NCBI GenBank assembly: GCA_037954235.1 | Contig: JBBMOA010000006.1 | Coordinates: 28,169,041-28,233,040, forward strand | Reading direction: 5' to 3' | DNA: 64,000 nt | From: Aulostomus chinensis | Lineage: Eukaryota; Chordata; Actinopteri; Syngnathiformes; Aulostomidae | Shown here: positions 47,026 to 58,705 of the stretch, piece after piece | Layout of the letters: every line of letters starts with the position of its first letter | How positions within the stretch are numbered: the first letter of the stretch is position 1 | Translations under genes and position numbers: made by a program | Notes under the pieces: generated by a model | The model's database searches: none | Told to the model about the DNA's origin: nothing | Seen by the model: the letters and a program-made list of their open reading frames with translations, nothing else

Positions 47026-47210
47026 CACACGTAATGAGGGTGTACTGGTTGTTCACAGTCCCCCTAAACACGGCTAATCATAAGATTTCTCAAACCAGAG
47101 GAAATGTTTGTTGGAGATTGGCCGTCTCACTGAGTCCTGCAGGAAAGAACAGTACTGTCATTTGCTGTCATCACGAGGAGACATGCGCAACCCGCATGCG
47201 CAAACGTTCA
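47026..47210 (-). promoter_or_regulatory. gapvd1: Probable gapvd1 promoter and 5' non-coding exon 1
   Basis: A good splice donor on the minus strand (TGTG|GTAAGT) ends an exon at 47026, and no AUG-led frame in it joins the coding exon, so it would be 5' UTR. An NRF1-like element reads TGCGCATGCGGG on the minus strand (about 47191-47202), close to the consensus, with a further TGCGCA at 47184-47189. NRF1 sites are typical of TATA-less housekeeping promoters. The start site itself is inferred. Confidence 0.55.
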
Positions 47211-47464
47211 ATAAAGGGAGATTTCACCCTCTTCAGTGACGCGACCAAGTTCCGAAGAATTGGTTGCGTTCAGCAAATCCCTTGGCTCTCCTATGAACCA
47301 CAGAAAGCTAACTTCCTGGGATTTTATATTTACTATGAACCCCATTTGAAGAATTGTGCATAAAATTAATCTGAACCCATAAAGTAACTAATTTATAGCA
47401 GGCGTGGCCACTTTAAACCCTAGAAGATTCACAAAATGTATTCTGTTGTTACAGTCTGCTTCAT

Positions 47465-47468
47465 TATT

Positions 47469-47501
<33 letters not shown>
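47465..47501. repeat. (TTG)n microsatellite
   Basis: About 11 TTG triplets preceded by ATT triplets, upstream of the gapvd1 5' exon. Confidence 0.95.
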
Positions 47502-49439
47502 ATAAGGGCCCAATAACTGCACAAAGAAGCTACATTTCCAAACTCTAAAACAAATTGGCCCCAAGGTGGTCAATTTACTTTTCCACAACCATCTCTAAAA
47601 TGGCTTGGCTTAGAGTCTAATATATCTTGTCATTATCATCTCAGTTCGTCTGACTCTTCTCTAGTCTTCTGCTTTAAAACCCCAATATTTATGATATCTT
47701 CTTGATTATTTTAAAGCCTGATCAGAGACATCTTCACCGATATCAATTCGTTAATGGGATTTAAGCTTTTCAGTCTGTTTTGCTTTGATGAGCCAACATT
47801 TGTCCAAATGCCTCCCATAAATATCTTGCCCCTCATCAATGCACCATCGAATTTTCACCATCACCCAACGGGTTTGTGCATGATACATTCCTGTATCTCA
47901 TTTGAATTGGAGTACAGACAGTACATCACTTCTCAGCTTGCATTTAACATATTATAACTGTAATTATTGACTTGTCAGTTATTTATCATCAGAAATTTCA
48001 TTTCAAGAGTGAATTCATCTCAAGTAATTGTCATGCTTTATTAATAAATTCCTAACAACACATTAGAATCACAGTCTATACAATTCATGATCTAGCTGCT
48101 GCAGAATGCCACTCTGATATCGTTGCTGGAAAATATTCCAACTGGTAAATAGCAATATCTCAAATGCCAAGGTGTAATAAGATTCTTTGGGAAAAGGTGA
48201 AAGTAGGAGGGCAAAGTACGCGAAGCAGTACCTGAGTTATTCCACTAGATGGTGGTCTAATGACATGGAAGTACATAAAACATAAGCACGTCACACACAG
48301 AGCAGACAATCGACAGATGAAAACACAGCACATTACTTCCCAAAGGGGGGTTGTGTTTATATTTAGAGGGTTATTTAATATTTCTCCTCTATGTGTGTGA
48401 CTAACTTTTAAGTAGTTGGAAGGAAAAATAAATAAACAACACATCTTCCCCTGTTGGGCTCCAAATAAAAAAAATCAGGTAACAATCTTCTGGTTGATAT
48501 ATTTTGAATATTAAGCAAAAATGTCCTTACATTTAACTGATTTCCCTCATATCTGAGATGGACATTAATGTAAAACCACATTCTGAATGTAACTTTTATC
48601 AATAAATTTATGTGCATAAATGTTTAAAATGTCTGTATATTAGGTTTAAATTAAAATTCTACCTCCAAATATGCGATGTATTAATATAGTTATAATCAAC
48701 TCATCGTACTATCTCAGGGTCAGGGGTGGTGGTAAAGTTGTGTGTGGCCTAGTTTGCACATTTTTAAATATTTAGCTTTATATTTTCATTGAACATAGAA
48801 TTAGATGTCACATTTTGATATTTGGATAATGCCCTCTGCAATATATCCTAAGTATACCAGCCAGATAATCATCACCAAACATTTGCATTTTGAGCACCAC
48901 ATTCCTCAGATCATGCTTTATCATGCACTCAGTTTCAAAACTATTCTTGAGTCATAACCATGTAATCCAGACCTTATCCTTATCATTTTACAGATATATT
49001 CAAAGAGCAACAGAAAAACTGTACAGTTAAAACCCTGCAATAACCCTTCACATTCTATCATAACGTATGTCTGTGCAAAACTTTAACAAAAACCGTGCTC
49101 TTTTGATTGTCAGCCTTTTTCTTTGTCAGTATGTTGAAATCCAGATCAAGAGTTGAATATCAAAGAAATTAAACTTGATTTCCAACACAACTTCCAAGGC
49201 CTCAACAAATAAGTTTGAACTCAGTGCTTTCATCTCAGCTCAAGAGAGGGTTGGTCCGTCGGCGCCGTCCTGTTTGAACACACGCAGCTGTTGGGAAATC
49301 ACTGACATCCCAGATTATCACGTCTCATCAATCTACATGATGATCAACAACTGATGTATGCCCTATATCACTCTTCTGTTGAACACCAGATGTGCTGCGG
49401 GGAAAAAGAAACGCGGAGCCATGAGTTCACTTGTTAAAT
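47502..49439. other. Intergenic sequence between ajm1 and gapvd1
   Basis: AT-rich unique DNA with another minus-strand AATAAA at 48042-48037 that could be an alternative ajm1 polyadenylation site. No gene is supported. Confidence 0.4.
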
Positions 49440-50520
49440 TCCATTTATTATATATTTTTATATATTTATAAACATCACAAAATATAAAGTTGAGGAAGGT
49501 CTCGCACAAAGATAGAATCAAGTAAAAGAGCAACCTTAGATTAGTCAACAATGGCAATAGAAGCGGGCATATAATATCTGGGTTCAGTGCTGCAGCTAAG
49601 TCAGGAACATTCTCATTTTATAATTGATATTTTAGTGCAAACAAAGCCTTTGCAGCTCTTGGCTCCAAGGAATTATTTAACGTTGATTTTAAAAACGTTT
49701 CATAAGATAGATTTCAAGGTTGCTCTTTTTTTGCATATTGTTTAAGAACATACTGCGTTATTAGTTTGTATTATTCAAATCTTCACCTAATATTCAATAT
49801 AGCTCTTACATGTCTAAGCATCAAATGGTATGTCCTTAACATATAAGCAATATCAATATTAAAATACCTGAATATAAATAACATGCTTTCAGCAAAATAA
49901 TTGTTCATTTAAAATGGTAGTTCAAACAACTTAGGTCAAGACCAGTTTAACCTTGAGAAAGAGTTAAATCTATACATTGCTTTGTGTCAAATGCATTTTT
50001 TTTTTTTTGTTCAAATGAAGGCCACTTTCGATGCAATTTTCTTAAGAATGACTCCAAGTCTTATCCCCAGATGACATAAGTTCCAAAAAAAATCCTAAGG
50101 AGGTGGGAAAACCAAAAAAAAAGTGTATTGAACAATAACTAATATTGCCATAATTAAAAAAAAAAGTAGCCACACAACTACAGTATACTTAGGAAATAAT
50201 ATTTACAAATACTAATAAAACAGTTGTTAATATTACAACACCGTAACAAGTTATAACAGAAATATACTTGTTGGAGGAAACAATTCTGGGTTACTGTTAC
50301 ATTATGAGGCCTGTCTGTGCCTCCTACAATGGGGCAATCAGACATGTCCTCCCTAAATATTGTGTGCTTTATACAGTGTCTGCAGGAACTGCACAGATCA
50401 TACAGTGAACACCTGGATAACTGCATTTGTGCCTAGTCTACATGCAGGCTATTAACTCCTCTGAGTGCAACAGGATCAAAACAAGCCAAACAACAACATA
50501 GGGACACTTTTAAAATTAGT

Positions 50521-50566
<46 letters not shown>

Positions 50567-50779
50567 ACGCACATGTGTATGTGTGTGTGCGTGCACATGT
50601 GTATGTGTGTGTGAACCTAGAGTGAGAAATAAGACCAGGAGGCAAAAAGGGAGATTGGTCACAGATGTACGCACGCATTTCCGTATCAATTTTCAATTTG
50701 CTATTTAAATCACACCATGTATTTACAGTATGTACATTTGGTGAAGCTGACATCATTATCATCACAATTCAGTGCTAAA
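49440..50779 (-). other. ajm1: Probable ajm1 3' UTR
   Basis: The sequence follows the ajm1 stop codon. It includes a (GT)n tract on the plus strand (50524-50565, imperfect to 50612), which would be a CA-rich repeat in the mRNA. A minus-strand AATAAA at 49449-49444 is a candidate polyadenylation signal about 1.3 kb downstream. The extent is inferred. Confidence 0.4.
50524..50612. repeat. (GT)n microsatellite in the probable ajm1 3' UTR
   Basis: A perfect GT run to about 50565, then imperfect GT/GC/AT dinucleotides. Confidence 0.95.
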
Positions 50780-53700
50780 CTATATAATATCATCCAAGAG
50801 GTGAGGGGTACCCACCCAGTCTAGTGTTCTTGGCTCAGATGCAGCCATGATCATGCACATAAACTGTTTCCCTGTTCTTTTATCTATTGGATAAATAGTA
50901 GTTGGAGTGAACCTTTTGTTGCTCTCTACAAACTCACACAGCTGATTATAGATTTTGGGGTACTCGTGGCGAAGGAAGACTCCCCTGATCCTTAGCTCAC
51001 GCTGGATATTGACAAAACACACCTCTCGGGCTTTTCTTCCTTCTTCCCCTTCTTTGTCAATGTCCGGTGTTCCTGGAGGTGGAGTAAGGATGAGCGTTTC
51101 CATTTCACTATCCTTCTTTAATACCTTTTTGTCAGGGCTTGAAGAGGCCAAGGACACCTTTGCATATTTTCGAACTGTTGGTGCTTGGACCCTTGGTGAA
51201 GGTCTGTTAGGCACTAGTTCACCAACAGCAATGGATACATTCAAGAGGAAACATTCATTGGGATCATATCCGTTGCCTGCCTGCTGCAGTTCCTTGCAGT
51301 ATTCGCCAAGGTTGTCCTTGAAGCCATCCAGCTCTCTGAGAGATAAGTATGTGGGAGACATGACGAGGCTCTCTAGGCCAACTTGCAGGAAATTATCAGC
51401 AGTCTCTGGATTAGCAAAACCAAGAAAGAGAACACCTCTCCCTCTGGAGAGGTAACCAGCTTTAGCAATACGAGAGAAGGCTTTATGAATCTCTGAATTC
51501 TCTCTGCAGAACTTGAGTGTGTGCCGACACACACTGCTCACACGGCCGTACAGACAGGTCTCCTTATGGGTCTCCCAGTCATCCCTGCGACAGTTCCGTG
51601 AGCAGTAAAATGTGTAGCAACTATGACATGATTTGAAGTACAAGCAAGCATTGAACATACTCTCAGTGCGTTTGCACTTCTTGTTAGCACACACCATGGT
51701 GTCATCTTCATCTGTGCTGTGGTCTGGAGAACATTCTTCTGCGCTTCTTTGTAAAGCATCACACCCACTATCAGGGTCTTTAATCGTGTCAGGACTGGAT
51801 TTAGAAGATGGGAGCTGAGTGTTCAGACACCCCAGGTTGTCAAGTCCAGGTGTTCCTCTGCCTTTTTCCTTGTCTTCGGTAATCAACTGCTTAAGCTGAT
51901 CCAAAAGGTCCTCACTTGAATTTCTGTGAGTTGTTGGTTTGTAATCAACAACCAAGTCAGCTAATAGCTCGTCCAGTTGCTCCAGACTCTGCTGAAGTGA
52001 GAAATTGTTGTGTTTCCTGTCTTTGGTTATTTCTGCTGTGTTGGCAGGCTTCTTCTGATGTATCACTCTCTGAGATGATATCTTTTCATTGTCCAAGTTA
52101 TCCCAGCTGACAGAGTGCACATCACGGCTCTTACCACTGCCTGCACATAGGTCATTGTCTGTTATAGTGATCTCAGGAGTCACAAACCAGTGACCACTCT
52201 TGGAGTTCCTCCACGGATTGCTTGAGCCCCTCTCTAGCGAGTTTTCAGAGAGTGAAAGGGCAGCATAGCGCCTTGGTGAACTCGAAAGGTTAAGGATAAC
52301 AGGCTGAGATGTAATATCAGAAGATACCCCCTGCCTTGCCTGGTAAAACAAGTTCTCATAACTTCTTCCACGAGGCACTGATTGCTCTCTGTCGTGCCGT
52401 GGATATAGAATGTTGTCCCAAGACTTGGAGTGGTTTTTGGCCTCTGCTCTTAGTCTACCTGACTCAATACAGCTACTGGTATACCAAGGGGGTATGCCAG
52501 GGTCCAGCCTTACTCGTGGGGGTGTAAGCTGAGAAGACTGGTTTGAATATCCAGAAATACTTGAGCGATACCAGTCATCTGAAAAAGCCTGGGACACGCG
52601 AGGGCGTCGTCGACCCTCCGTATAATATGGTCTTGATGGAAAGTATTGGTCCTCAGGAGAGTTGAATGGCTTGGAATAACACAACCTGGAGCTGCTTTGG
52701 TGATAAGGATTGAACCGGTGGTCCTCTCCATAGTAAGATCTGGACAGTGGGGTTTGAGAGAAGTACAAACCCGCCTCAGTTGTAGAGTATGGTCTATTAT
52801 AGACAGAGTGGGCTGGCTCTTGGTTGGACAGATGATCTGTGTAATATGACCTGACAGGAAGGGTGTGCACCCATCGAGTCCTTGGATCATACTGACTAGT
52901 TGTAGTACTTCCATGACTGGTCAAACTGGACCGATCATCCTGAAAGTATGCCCTGGAATAGGGATGAACTTGATACCGAACAGGGTCCTCAGTATAAAAA
53001 AACTTTGTTGGAATGTTCGGATTAGAGTAAGCTCTTTGCTCTTGACTTAGATATGGTCCTGTTGGTGATGGCATTCTGTGCATGTCTAGATGATGGTAAG
53101 AGATGGGAGACATGCTGGTCGTGTAGTGGTATCCTTGTCTAAAATCTCCACTGTAGCATTCACTTGGCGTGGGAGTTGGTGAGGAGACAATCTGCCGAGG
53201 TGTATATAAGCCTCTACTGCTGCTGGCCTGTGAATATCTCTGCCAAGGATGCTCAGATCGTACACTGGGAGTCTGCCTGGATGTGTGCTGGAGTACAGCG
53301 GCATCTGGTTTAATATCCACACGGCACCTGACATGAGGGGTTATGGCTGGTTTGACCGGTTTATCTTCTTCAAAACAGTCAGAGACATAGAGGGGAGAAT
53401 GGGGCTGCAGTTTGTTCGGATGGACCTCATTTAAAAAAGCCCTGTTAGAGGAATATGTCTCTCTATGTGTTTCAGATGTCCTCGAAGTATCTGACACTGC
53501 CTGAGGTGCATCCCTGCCCTTGCTGGTTCCAGGGGGAGACACTGAGATGGGCACAGGAGTGAGTGTGGATTTGATTCTAGGAGCACTTTTGGATCTTTTT
53601 CTATTAATAGAATCTGACCATGTAAGATGGCCGGTTTTGTCCTGGGTGCTGGGCTGCTGAAAATGTCTGGTGTTAAACAGATCTGGGGATGAGAAACGAA

Positions 53701-53992
53701 GATGTCCCGGATGATCTAATCCATTCCAGATTAGATCTTTGTTGAGTGTCTGATGGTCTGCCCTCTTAAGGGGGTACTCCATCGTGGCAGAGAAGGACTG
53801 TGGGTCATCCAGTGACTCTATGAAGTCAAAGCTACGGCAGTGTCTTTTGTTGATGATCTCTGGTTTGTCAATCATCTTCAAGTCACATTGCTGAGAGGAG
53901 TGAAGAGAAATGGACTGGTCAGAGATGGGATACAGAGTAATGTCCCGATACAGAGTTGATGCCAGTATATCAGGAGGATGTGTTCGTGTCAT
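50780..53992 (-). CDS. ajm1: AJM1, apical junction component 1 homolog (C9orf172 family)
   Basis: A single 1070-codon open frame (ATG 53992-53990, stop 50782-50780). The N terminus MTRTHPPDILASTLYRDIT and a following KRHCRSFDFIESLD block match vertebrate AJM1; the human protein is slightly under 1000 residues. Most of residues 100-650 are Ser/Tyr/Pro-rich and probably disordered. Two leucine-rich amphipathic stretches lie at about 665-684 and 694-710. Residues about 768-813 form a MYND-like zinc finger (CANKKC, CHSC, YCSRNC, H and C ligands). A conserved C-terminal region follows to IYPIDKRTGKQFMCM. The family is named after nematode AJM-1, an apical junction protein, and is expected at epithelial cell-cell junctions; its biochemistry is poorly known. 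The start is preceded by an intron acceptor, so the frame is complete. It lies about 3.6 kb upstream of gapvd1 in the same orientation. Confidence 0.88.
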   Translation of the reverse strand: MTRTHPPDILASTLYRDITLYPISDQSISLHSSQQCDLKMIDKPEIINKRHCRSFDFIESLDDPQSFSATMEYPLKRADHQTLNKDLIWNGLDHPGHLRFSSPDLFNTRHFQQPSTQDKTGHLTWSDSINRKRSKSAPRIKSTLTPVPISVSPPGTSKGRDAPQAVSDTSRTSETHRETYSSNRAFLNEVHPNKLQPHSPLYVSDCFEEDKPVKPAITPHVRCRVDIKPDAAVLQHTSRQTPSVRSEHPWQRYSQASSSRGLYTPRQIVSSPTPTPSECYSGDFRQGYHYTTSMSPISYHHLDMHRMPSPTGPYLSQEQRAYSNPNIPTKFFYTEDPVRYQVHPYSRAYFQDDRSSLTSHGSTTTSQYDPRTRWVHTLPVRSYYTDHLSNQEPAHSVYNRPYSTTEAGLYFSQTPLSRSYYGEDHRFNPYHQSSSRLCYSKPFNSPEDQYFPSRPYYTEGRRRPRVSQAFSDDWYRSSISGYSNQSSQLTPPRVRLDPGIPPWYTSSCIESGRLRAEAKNHSKSWDNILYPRHDREQSVPRGRSYENLFYQARQGVSSDITSQPVILNLSSSPRRYAALSLSENSLERGSSNPWRNSKSGHWFVTPEITITDNDLCAGSGKSRDVHSVSWDNLDNEKISSQRVIHQKKPANTAEITKDRKHNNFSLQQSLEQLDELLADLVVDYKPTTHRNSSEDLLDQLKQLITEDKEKGRGTPGLDNLGCLNTQLPSSKSSPDTIKDPDSGCDALQRSAEECSPDHSTDEDDTMVCANKKCKRTESMFNACLYFKSCHSCYTFYCSRNCRRDDWETHKETCLYGRVSSVCRHTLKFCRENSEIHKAFSRIAKAGYLSRGRGVLFLGFANPETADNFLQVGLESLVMSPTYLSLRELDGFKDNLGEYCKELQQAGNGYDPNECFLLNVSIAVGELVPNRPSPRVQAPTVRKYAKVSLASSSPDKKVLKKDSEMETLILTPPPGTPDIDKEGEEGRKAREVCFVNIQRELRIRGVFLRHEYPKIYNQLCEFVESNKRFTPTTIYPIDKRTGKQFMCMIMAASEPRTLDWVGTPHLLDDII

Positions 53993-54044
53993 CTTAATGG
54001 ACCCTCGGTGTTGTCCATTGAGTGTGATTCAAAATCAACACAGC
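53993..54044 (-). other. ajm1: ajm1 5' UTR part of the coding exon
   Basis: A polypyrimidine tract and CTTCCACAG acceptor end at 54045 on the minus strand, 52 nt upstream of the ATG. This indicates at least one upstream non-coding exon. The UTR contains one short upstream ATG out of the main frame (within TCAATGGACAAC). Confidence 0.7.
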
Positions 54045-54424
54045 CTGTGGAAGGAGAGAGATCTGTTAAAAAAAGGTAAAACATAAATAAATTAATATCT
54101 TTACAGTAAATACTGACAAGAGTAGTGTGCTTATTCAGCAGGTAAAATATCTCAACTGTAAGCTATTTTTTTTCATCACAGTATCATATCAGGCCTTTTC
54201 CTGTTGCTGTTTCCAGAGTCCTTAATACTACTGTTTGCAGCTTTTTTGTCATTTGTCAGAAAATAGAGTCCTTGGGTTTTAGATAGTTGGATGGACTAAA
54301 TAAGCCATTTCTACCCGTCAGTTTGAACTCAAGAAAATGGTTTTTCTTGACATTTTACAGAATAAATGTCTCTTCACTTGATCATAAAACAAACTGAGGA
54401 TAATGATTATTATATTAAATATAT

Positions 54425-54657
54425 ATTATCTATCCATCCATCCATTTTCTTTACCGCTTATCCATTCAGGGCTATCCCAGCTGACATTGGGCGAGAGGTT
54501 AAGCCTGGACAGGTCGCCAGTCCGTCGCAGGGCCATCAGAAGCAATTAGGGTTTCAGTATCTTGCTCAAGGACACATGGACATGGTCAACGGGGGAAGTG
54601 AGGATTGAACCAGCGACCCTTCAGTTGCTAGACGGGCACTCTACCTCTGAGCCCCTA
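54425..54657 (-). mobile_element. tRNA-derived SINE, minus orientation
   Basis: Read on the minus strand it starts GGGGCTCAGAGGTAGAGTGC (A-box-like) and continues to GGTTCAATCC (B box), the two halves of a Pol III promoter as in a tRNA. It ends with the teleost module containing GACCTGTCCAGG, GCTGGGATAG and a (GGAT)n tail. This gives a complete SINE of about 230 bp. Its target-site duplication was not resolved. Confidence 0.8.
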
Positions 54658-55384
54658 GAAATATGTATTCGCCCTGAAGCAGATTCGGCCTAATCAATAG
54701 AACAACAACCTTTTTGTTCTCTTTCCTTGAGAAATAATTGAGTGGAAACTTAACAGATGTTTTTACTGATTTACAAGCCAAGTTAATGGCAGATTTTATG
54801 CCCCACAGAGGAGGTGCTTTACATGTGCATTCATTGCAAGTGCAGAAGCTGATAAGACTTAACCTTTAATTAGACTGCAGATGCTGTACGCAAAAATTAA
54901 CCATTTACAATAAGTTCTACTTAGAAGGCTTTCAATGAAGCAAACTACAAATCCATACATTCATATGACATGATAAGTGATACATTGCTTAACTTCAAAA
55001 ATGACTATGAAGGGTTTAAACAAAGGGGAAAAACAATAATAAGCTTTTGTAGACAATCTGTGGTTTGGAATTTAAAGAGAATTTCATGTAAAATTAAGAT
55101 TAATTTCAAAACCGTACATTACTGCTGAGCGCCATGTTCATTTATAGTGCAACCAAATGCATATAATTAGAGATGACATGTTACATAATGAAATCTCTAT
55201 CAGAAGTTAGTTTTGCTTTCAGTAAATACACCTTTGCTTCTCATATAAATAACAAAGACTTTCTCTCTTCTTCCTGATACCTGCTGTCATTTTCTGCTTA
55301 AGGAACAATAATATTTCTTCCATTCATATTTGGTTTCTTTCTTTTTGCACAAAACCATCCACTTCAACAATGGTTTTTATGTGT

Positions 55385-55386
<2 letters not shown>

Positions 55387-55435
<49 letters not shown>
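55387..55435. repeat. (CA)n microsatellite
   Basis: About 24 perfect CA copies in the probable ajm1 intron. Confidence 0.97.
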
Positions 55436-55439
<4 letters not shown>

Positions 55440-56460
55440 CTTTCTTGCTGGCACTCACCCACAAGCTAACCCTGAGTTGCCATCTGTTCATGGAGATGAG
55501 AGAGGACTGACCAGCCTCCCTGTCATGTCTCCACAACACACCTAAATATCACGTCTGTTCACACACAACCAACCCCGACAGACCAACGTGCAACACTGGT
55601 GCTGCTTTGTTTGGTTCGGCTTTGCGGACGCTTGGTATTTTACAGCAACATATTTGTTAACAATTTCATTTGGAGTAAAATGCAAATACATAGCAGAATA
55701 TTACTTCTCACCACATTTAGGTTAATCGGTTATAATGGCTACGATGGCTGGTACCGTTGATTACGATATTACGTTGTGATTGTAAATACTTTTAGGACGG
55801 GAGTGTTTTGATAAACTCGTTCATTCAAGGAGTAAATGTCTGGACTCGGCAGCTGAATTTAAATGAATACCCCAAGAGTATATTTCTATGGCTTTTAACT
55901 GAGTATTATGTAACCTGCAAAGGTCCTCAACAGCAATGGGAAAAAAGCTGTTTTGTTGCAACATTTAACAGCTCTCCCCCCAAACGCTGTTAGCGCTTCC
56001 TTGACCCAGGCACCACCCCTTCACCAGGTTTCCTGAAAGTAGGTTGTTTTTGCTTTTTCATAATCCTTGTGACAGACGGATGAACCAGTGGTGTAGTCTA
56101 CATGATATGGAAGCCTATGCAGTATCCCCACTGAGGAAGCTGCAGGATTTCAGTATATCCACTTAAAACTGAGCAAGGACGTGCAAGAATGAGAAAATGT
56201 TCACACAAGCTAGTTGGCTTCACATGCACTGCACTGGGGAGAAAGAAAACTGAGGTATACAGAAAAAATGTTTTTAATTGACCTCATCCCAAAAGTTCCC
56301 ATTTAAGAAGTCAATGCTGCATCTGTGTAATTACAGCAATTTGAGATCAAGTAGCAAGTGGAAGAAGATCCGACTGAGAAGATTTAGTGAAAGTAAAACT
56401 CAGCAGTACATTGGTTAATGCAGAAGTTCTTTTTGAGGTATTTTAAATTTAAAGTAGCAA

Positions 56461-56778
56461 AGGGCAGCACAGTGGAGCGGTGGTCCTCACTGTGGCCCCC
56501 CAGCAAAAAGGTTGTGGGTGGAGCCCCGACTGGAGCACGGGGTCTTTCTGTGTGAGTCTCCATGTTCTCCCTGTTCCTGCGTGGGTTCTCTCTGGTACTC
56601 CAGCTTCCTCCACAGTCCAGAGACATCAAGAGGGGACCAGGTTAATCCAGACTCTAAATTGACCGTAGGCGTGGCTGTGAGAGCCAATGGTTGTCTGTCT
56701 CTATGTGTTGCCCCTGCCATGGACTGGTGACCCGTCCAGGGGGAAGGCTGCTGGGATAGGCTCCAGCGCCCTGCAATC
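56461..56778 (+). mobile_element. Teleost SINE, plus orientation
   Basis: The head GGCAGCACAGTGGAGCGGTGG matches the common fish SINE start. A degenerate B-box region (GGTGGAGCCCC) follows, then the body with TTTCTGTGTG, CATGTTCTCC, GCGTGGGTTCTC and TCTAAATTG. The tail reads GACTGGTGACCCGTCCAGGG and GGGATAGGCTCCAG. The tail matches that of the SINE at 54425-54657 in inverted orientation. Confidence 0.8.
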
Positions 56779-57964
56779 AGCATCAAAAGTACTTGACATA
56801 ACTGCAGTTAAGAGTAATGCAAGTGTTCAGTACCACAGCCTGTAATATTGTTGTGTGGTAAAATGATGCAAAACCTCCTATAAGGACTTTGGGTTCATCA
56901 TCTGATCATACACTTCATTCTTGGTTCTTTTGTAAAAACCTCCACCGTGTGTACGTGCCCGTGGAGAACGCCATGGTGATCGGTGGTTACGGGGGAAGCA
57001 GTGGATGAGATCATCACAATACAACCATTACTGCGAAGTACACTACACCACCGGGACAAACCAAACAAACAGATGCGGCAACAAACCATCCCTCCTACAT
57101 GGGACTAAATATCTTTCCCAGAAGTCTACTGTTCTGTCTTACACAGGTAATATGCGACTATCAAGGTGTTTTCTAATTACCATGGGGAGCAGCTGAACTG
57201 ATGACTAATATGAATCTAATTTCAGTGTGATTCTGCAATAATAGCAGGACAATGACTCTTACAAACAATTATAATAATAATACTTATCACAGCCTATCAA
57301 GGAAGAATAGGTGAATGATGGATGGACATGTACGAAAGTTAAAAATAAACCAAAAATCACAAAATCATCTTCCTACCATGGTTCTTCTCTTTATGGTTTA
57401 AAAAAAGAGGAGATGAGAAGAGCAGGAACACGATGAAGTCCTTAATAGGTCTACTTTAATTATCTAGTATTTGATGTAAGCCGAGTACAGTGCGGGGTCT
57501 TAAGTGTGGACATTCGCGGAGACATTTATGCTGTCTCTCCTAAACCATCCATCTTAGATTAACCCTCTCAGGGATGAGAATAGCGGCTACCAACTCTTAC
57601 AACCTGATCTCAAGTGTGCTAGAATATAGTAAAAATCAGAGCATTTATATGGAAATGTGAATGACAACAATGTTATTGACACTATCTGGATTAATCCTGC
57701 AAAGGTCAGTAATGACATCACTACTGTATCCATTAAAGCTTCTCTTAGTTAAGTGCAGTCACTCTCTTTACTGGAGAAACGCTGCAATAGGTTGTATTTT
57801 GAAATAACAGGTTTAAAATCTGAGGGCATGCAAGCCTGCTCTCACCTCGTCTTCACGGTCTACTGTTCCTCAACAGAGAGGCGACCCTGTCTTGCACAAG
57901 TAGAAAACCACATGCCACATACTGTCTCCATGGCTACAGCACACAGCAAAGAAACCATGAACAC

Positions 57965-57998
57965 CCCCCCCCCCCCCCCCCCACCACCACCACCACCC
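57965..57998. repeat. Poly-C and (CCA)n tract
   Basis: A C homopolymer followed by five CCA/ACC triplets. Confidence 0.9.
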
Positions 57999-58445
57999 CT
58001 TGCACACTCGGGCCAAAATCTCAGTCTGAACACAAAAAAACGGACTCTTAATCAGCAATTTGTTGTTGTGTTCGTTGTGCGCAGTTGAGTGTTTTTGAGA
58101 GGCTCGCTGGTTTGTAGTGGAACCTCATTGCGATCATTTCGAATACTTTGCATCTGCACTGGCGTATTTTGAGTTGATGTTCCTGAAAAATAACAAATGT
58201 GCGGCTTGAATCCCTCCTAACCTGTGGTCAGCCGTGGCGCACTCGGCAGCGCTTTATTTTGGTGCTGCAGCTGCAGCAGCGGCACGGGGGGACGGACGGC
58301 CCTGCATCCTTGTGGCTGACCTACCGCCTCCCAGCGCTTTGCGGAGGAAGAAAGGTTCAAGCCAGGACAAGCCGGAGAGGTGATGAGTTTAGGTGAAGTT
58401 TTTTTTTAAAAAAATAAGATTTTGGTAGTGAATATCGCGTCTTAC

Positions 58446-58650
58446 CGTTTGGCCAGTGAGTTGTTGGGACGCAGTGGACATGGTGGTGGAGGTGGTGGTG
58501 GTGCAGCTTCAGACCACCGCACCTGCTGCGAGGGTCCAGGAGCCGAGCTCTGCCTACATGGTGTCTGCTTCCCCCGGCGCTACTCCCCTCGTCTTTGTGT
58601 ACGTGTGTGTGTGTGCGTGTGTGTGTGATGGAAGGAAAGGAGGGGGTGTG
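58446..58650 (-). promoter_or_regulatory. ajm1: Candidate ajm1 5' non-coding exon and CpG-rich promoter
   Basis: A strong splice donor on the minus strand (AAACG|GTAAGA, boundary 58446) lies in GC- and CpG-rich DNA spanning about 58.2-58.8 kb, the only such block upstream of the ajm1 coding exon. A (GA)n run (58706-58754) lies just upstream. I infer the ajm1 transcription start here, giving a 4.4 kb first intron; no transcript evidence is available. Confidence 0.45.
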
Positions 58651-58704
58651 TGCTGAGCCTGCGTCTGTGCGCGTGCCTCTGGAGGCGTGGTTGTAAGTGC
58701 GTGT

Positions 58705-58705
<1 letters not shown>

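Larger units (their letters stand above)
54045..58445 (-). other. Probable ajm1 intron 1
   Basis: Sequence between the candidate 5' exon and the coding exon. It contains two SINE insertions (annotated separately), a (CA)n tract at 55387-55435, and a poly-C/(CCA)n run at 57965-57998. No other coding exon is evident. Confidence 0.4.
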
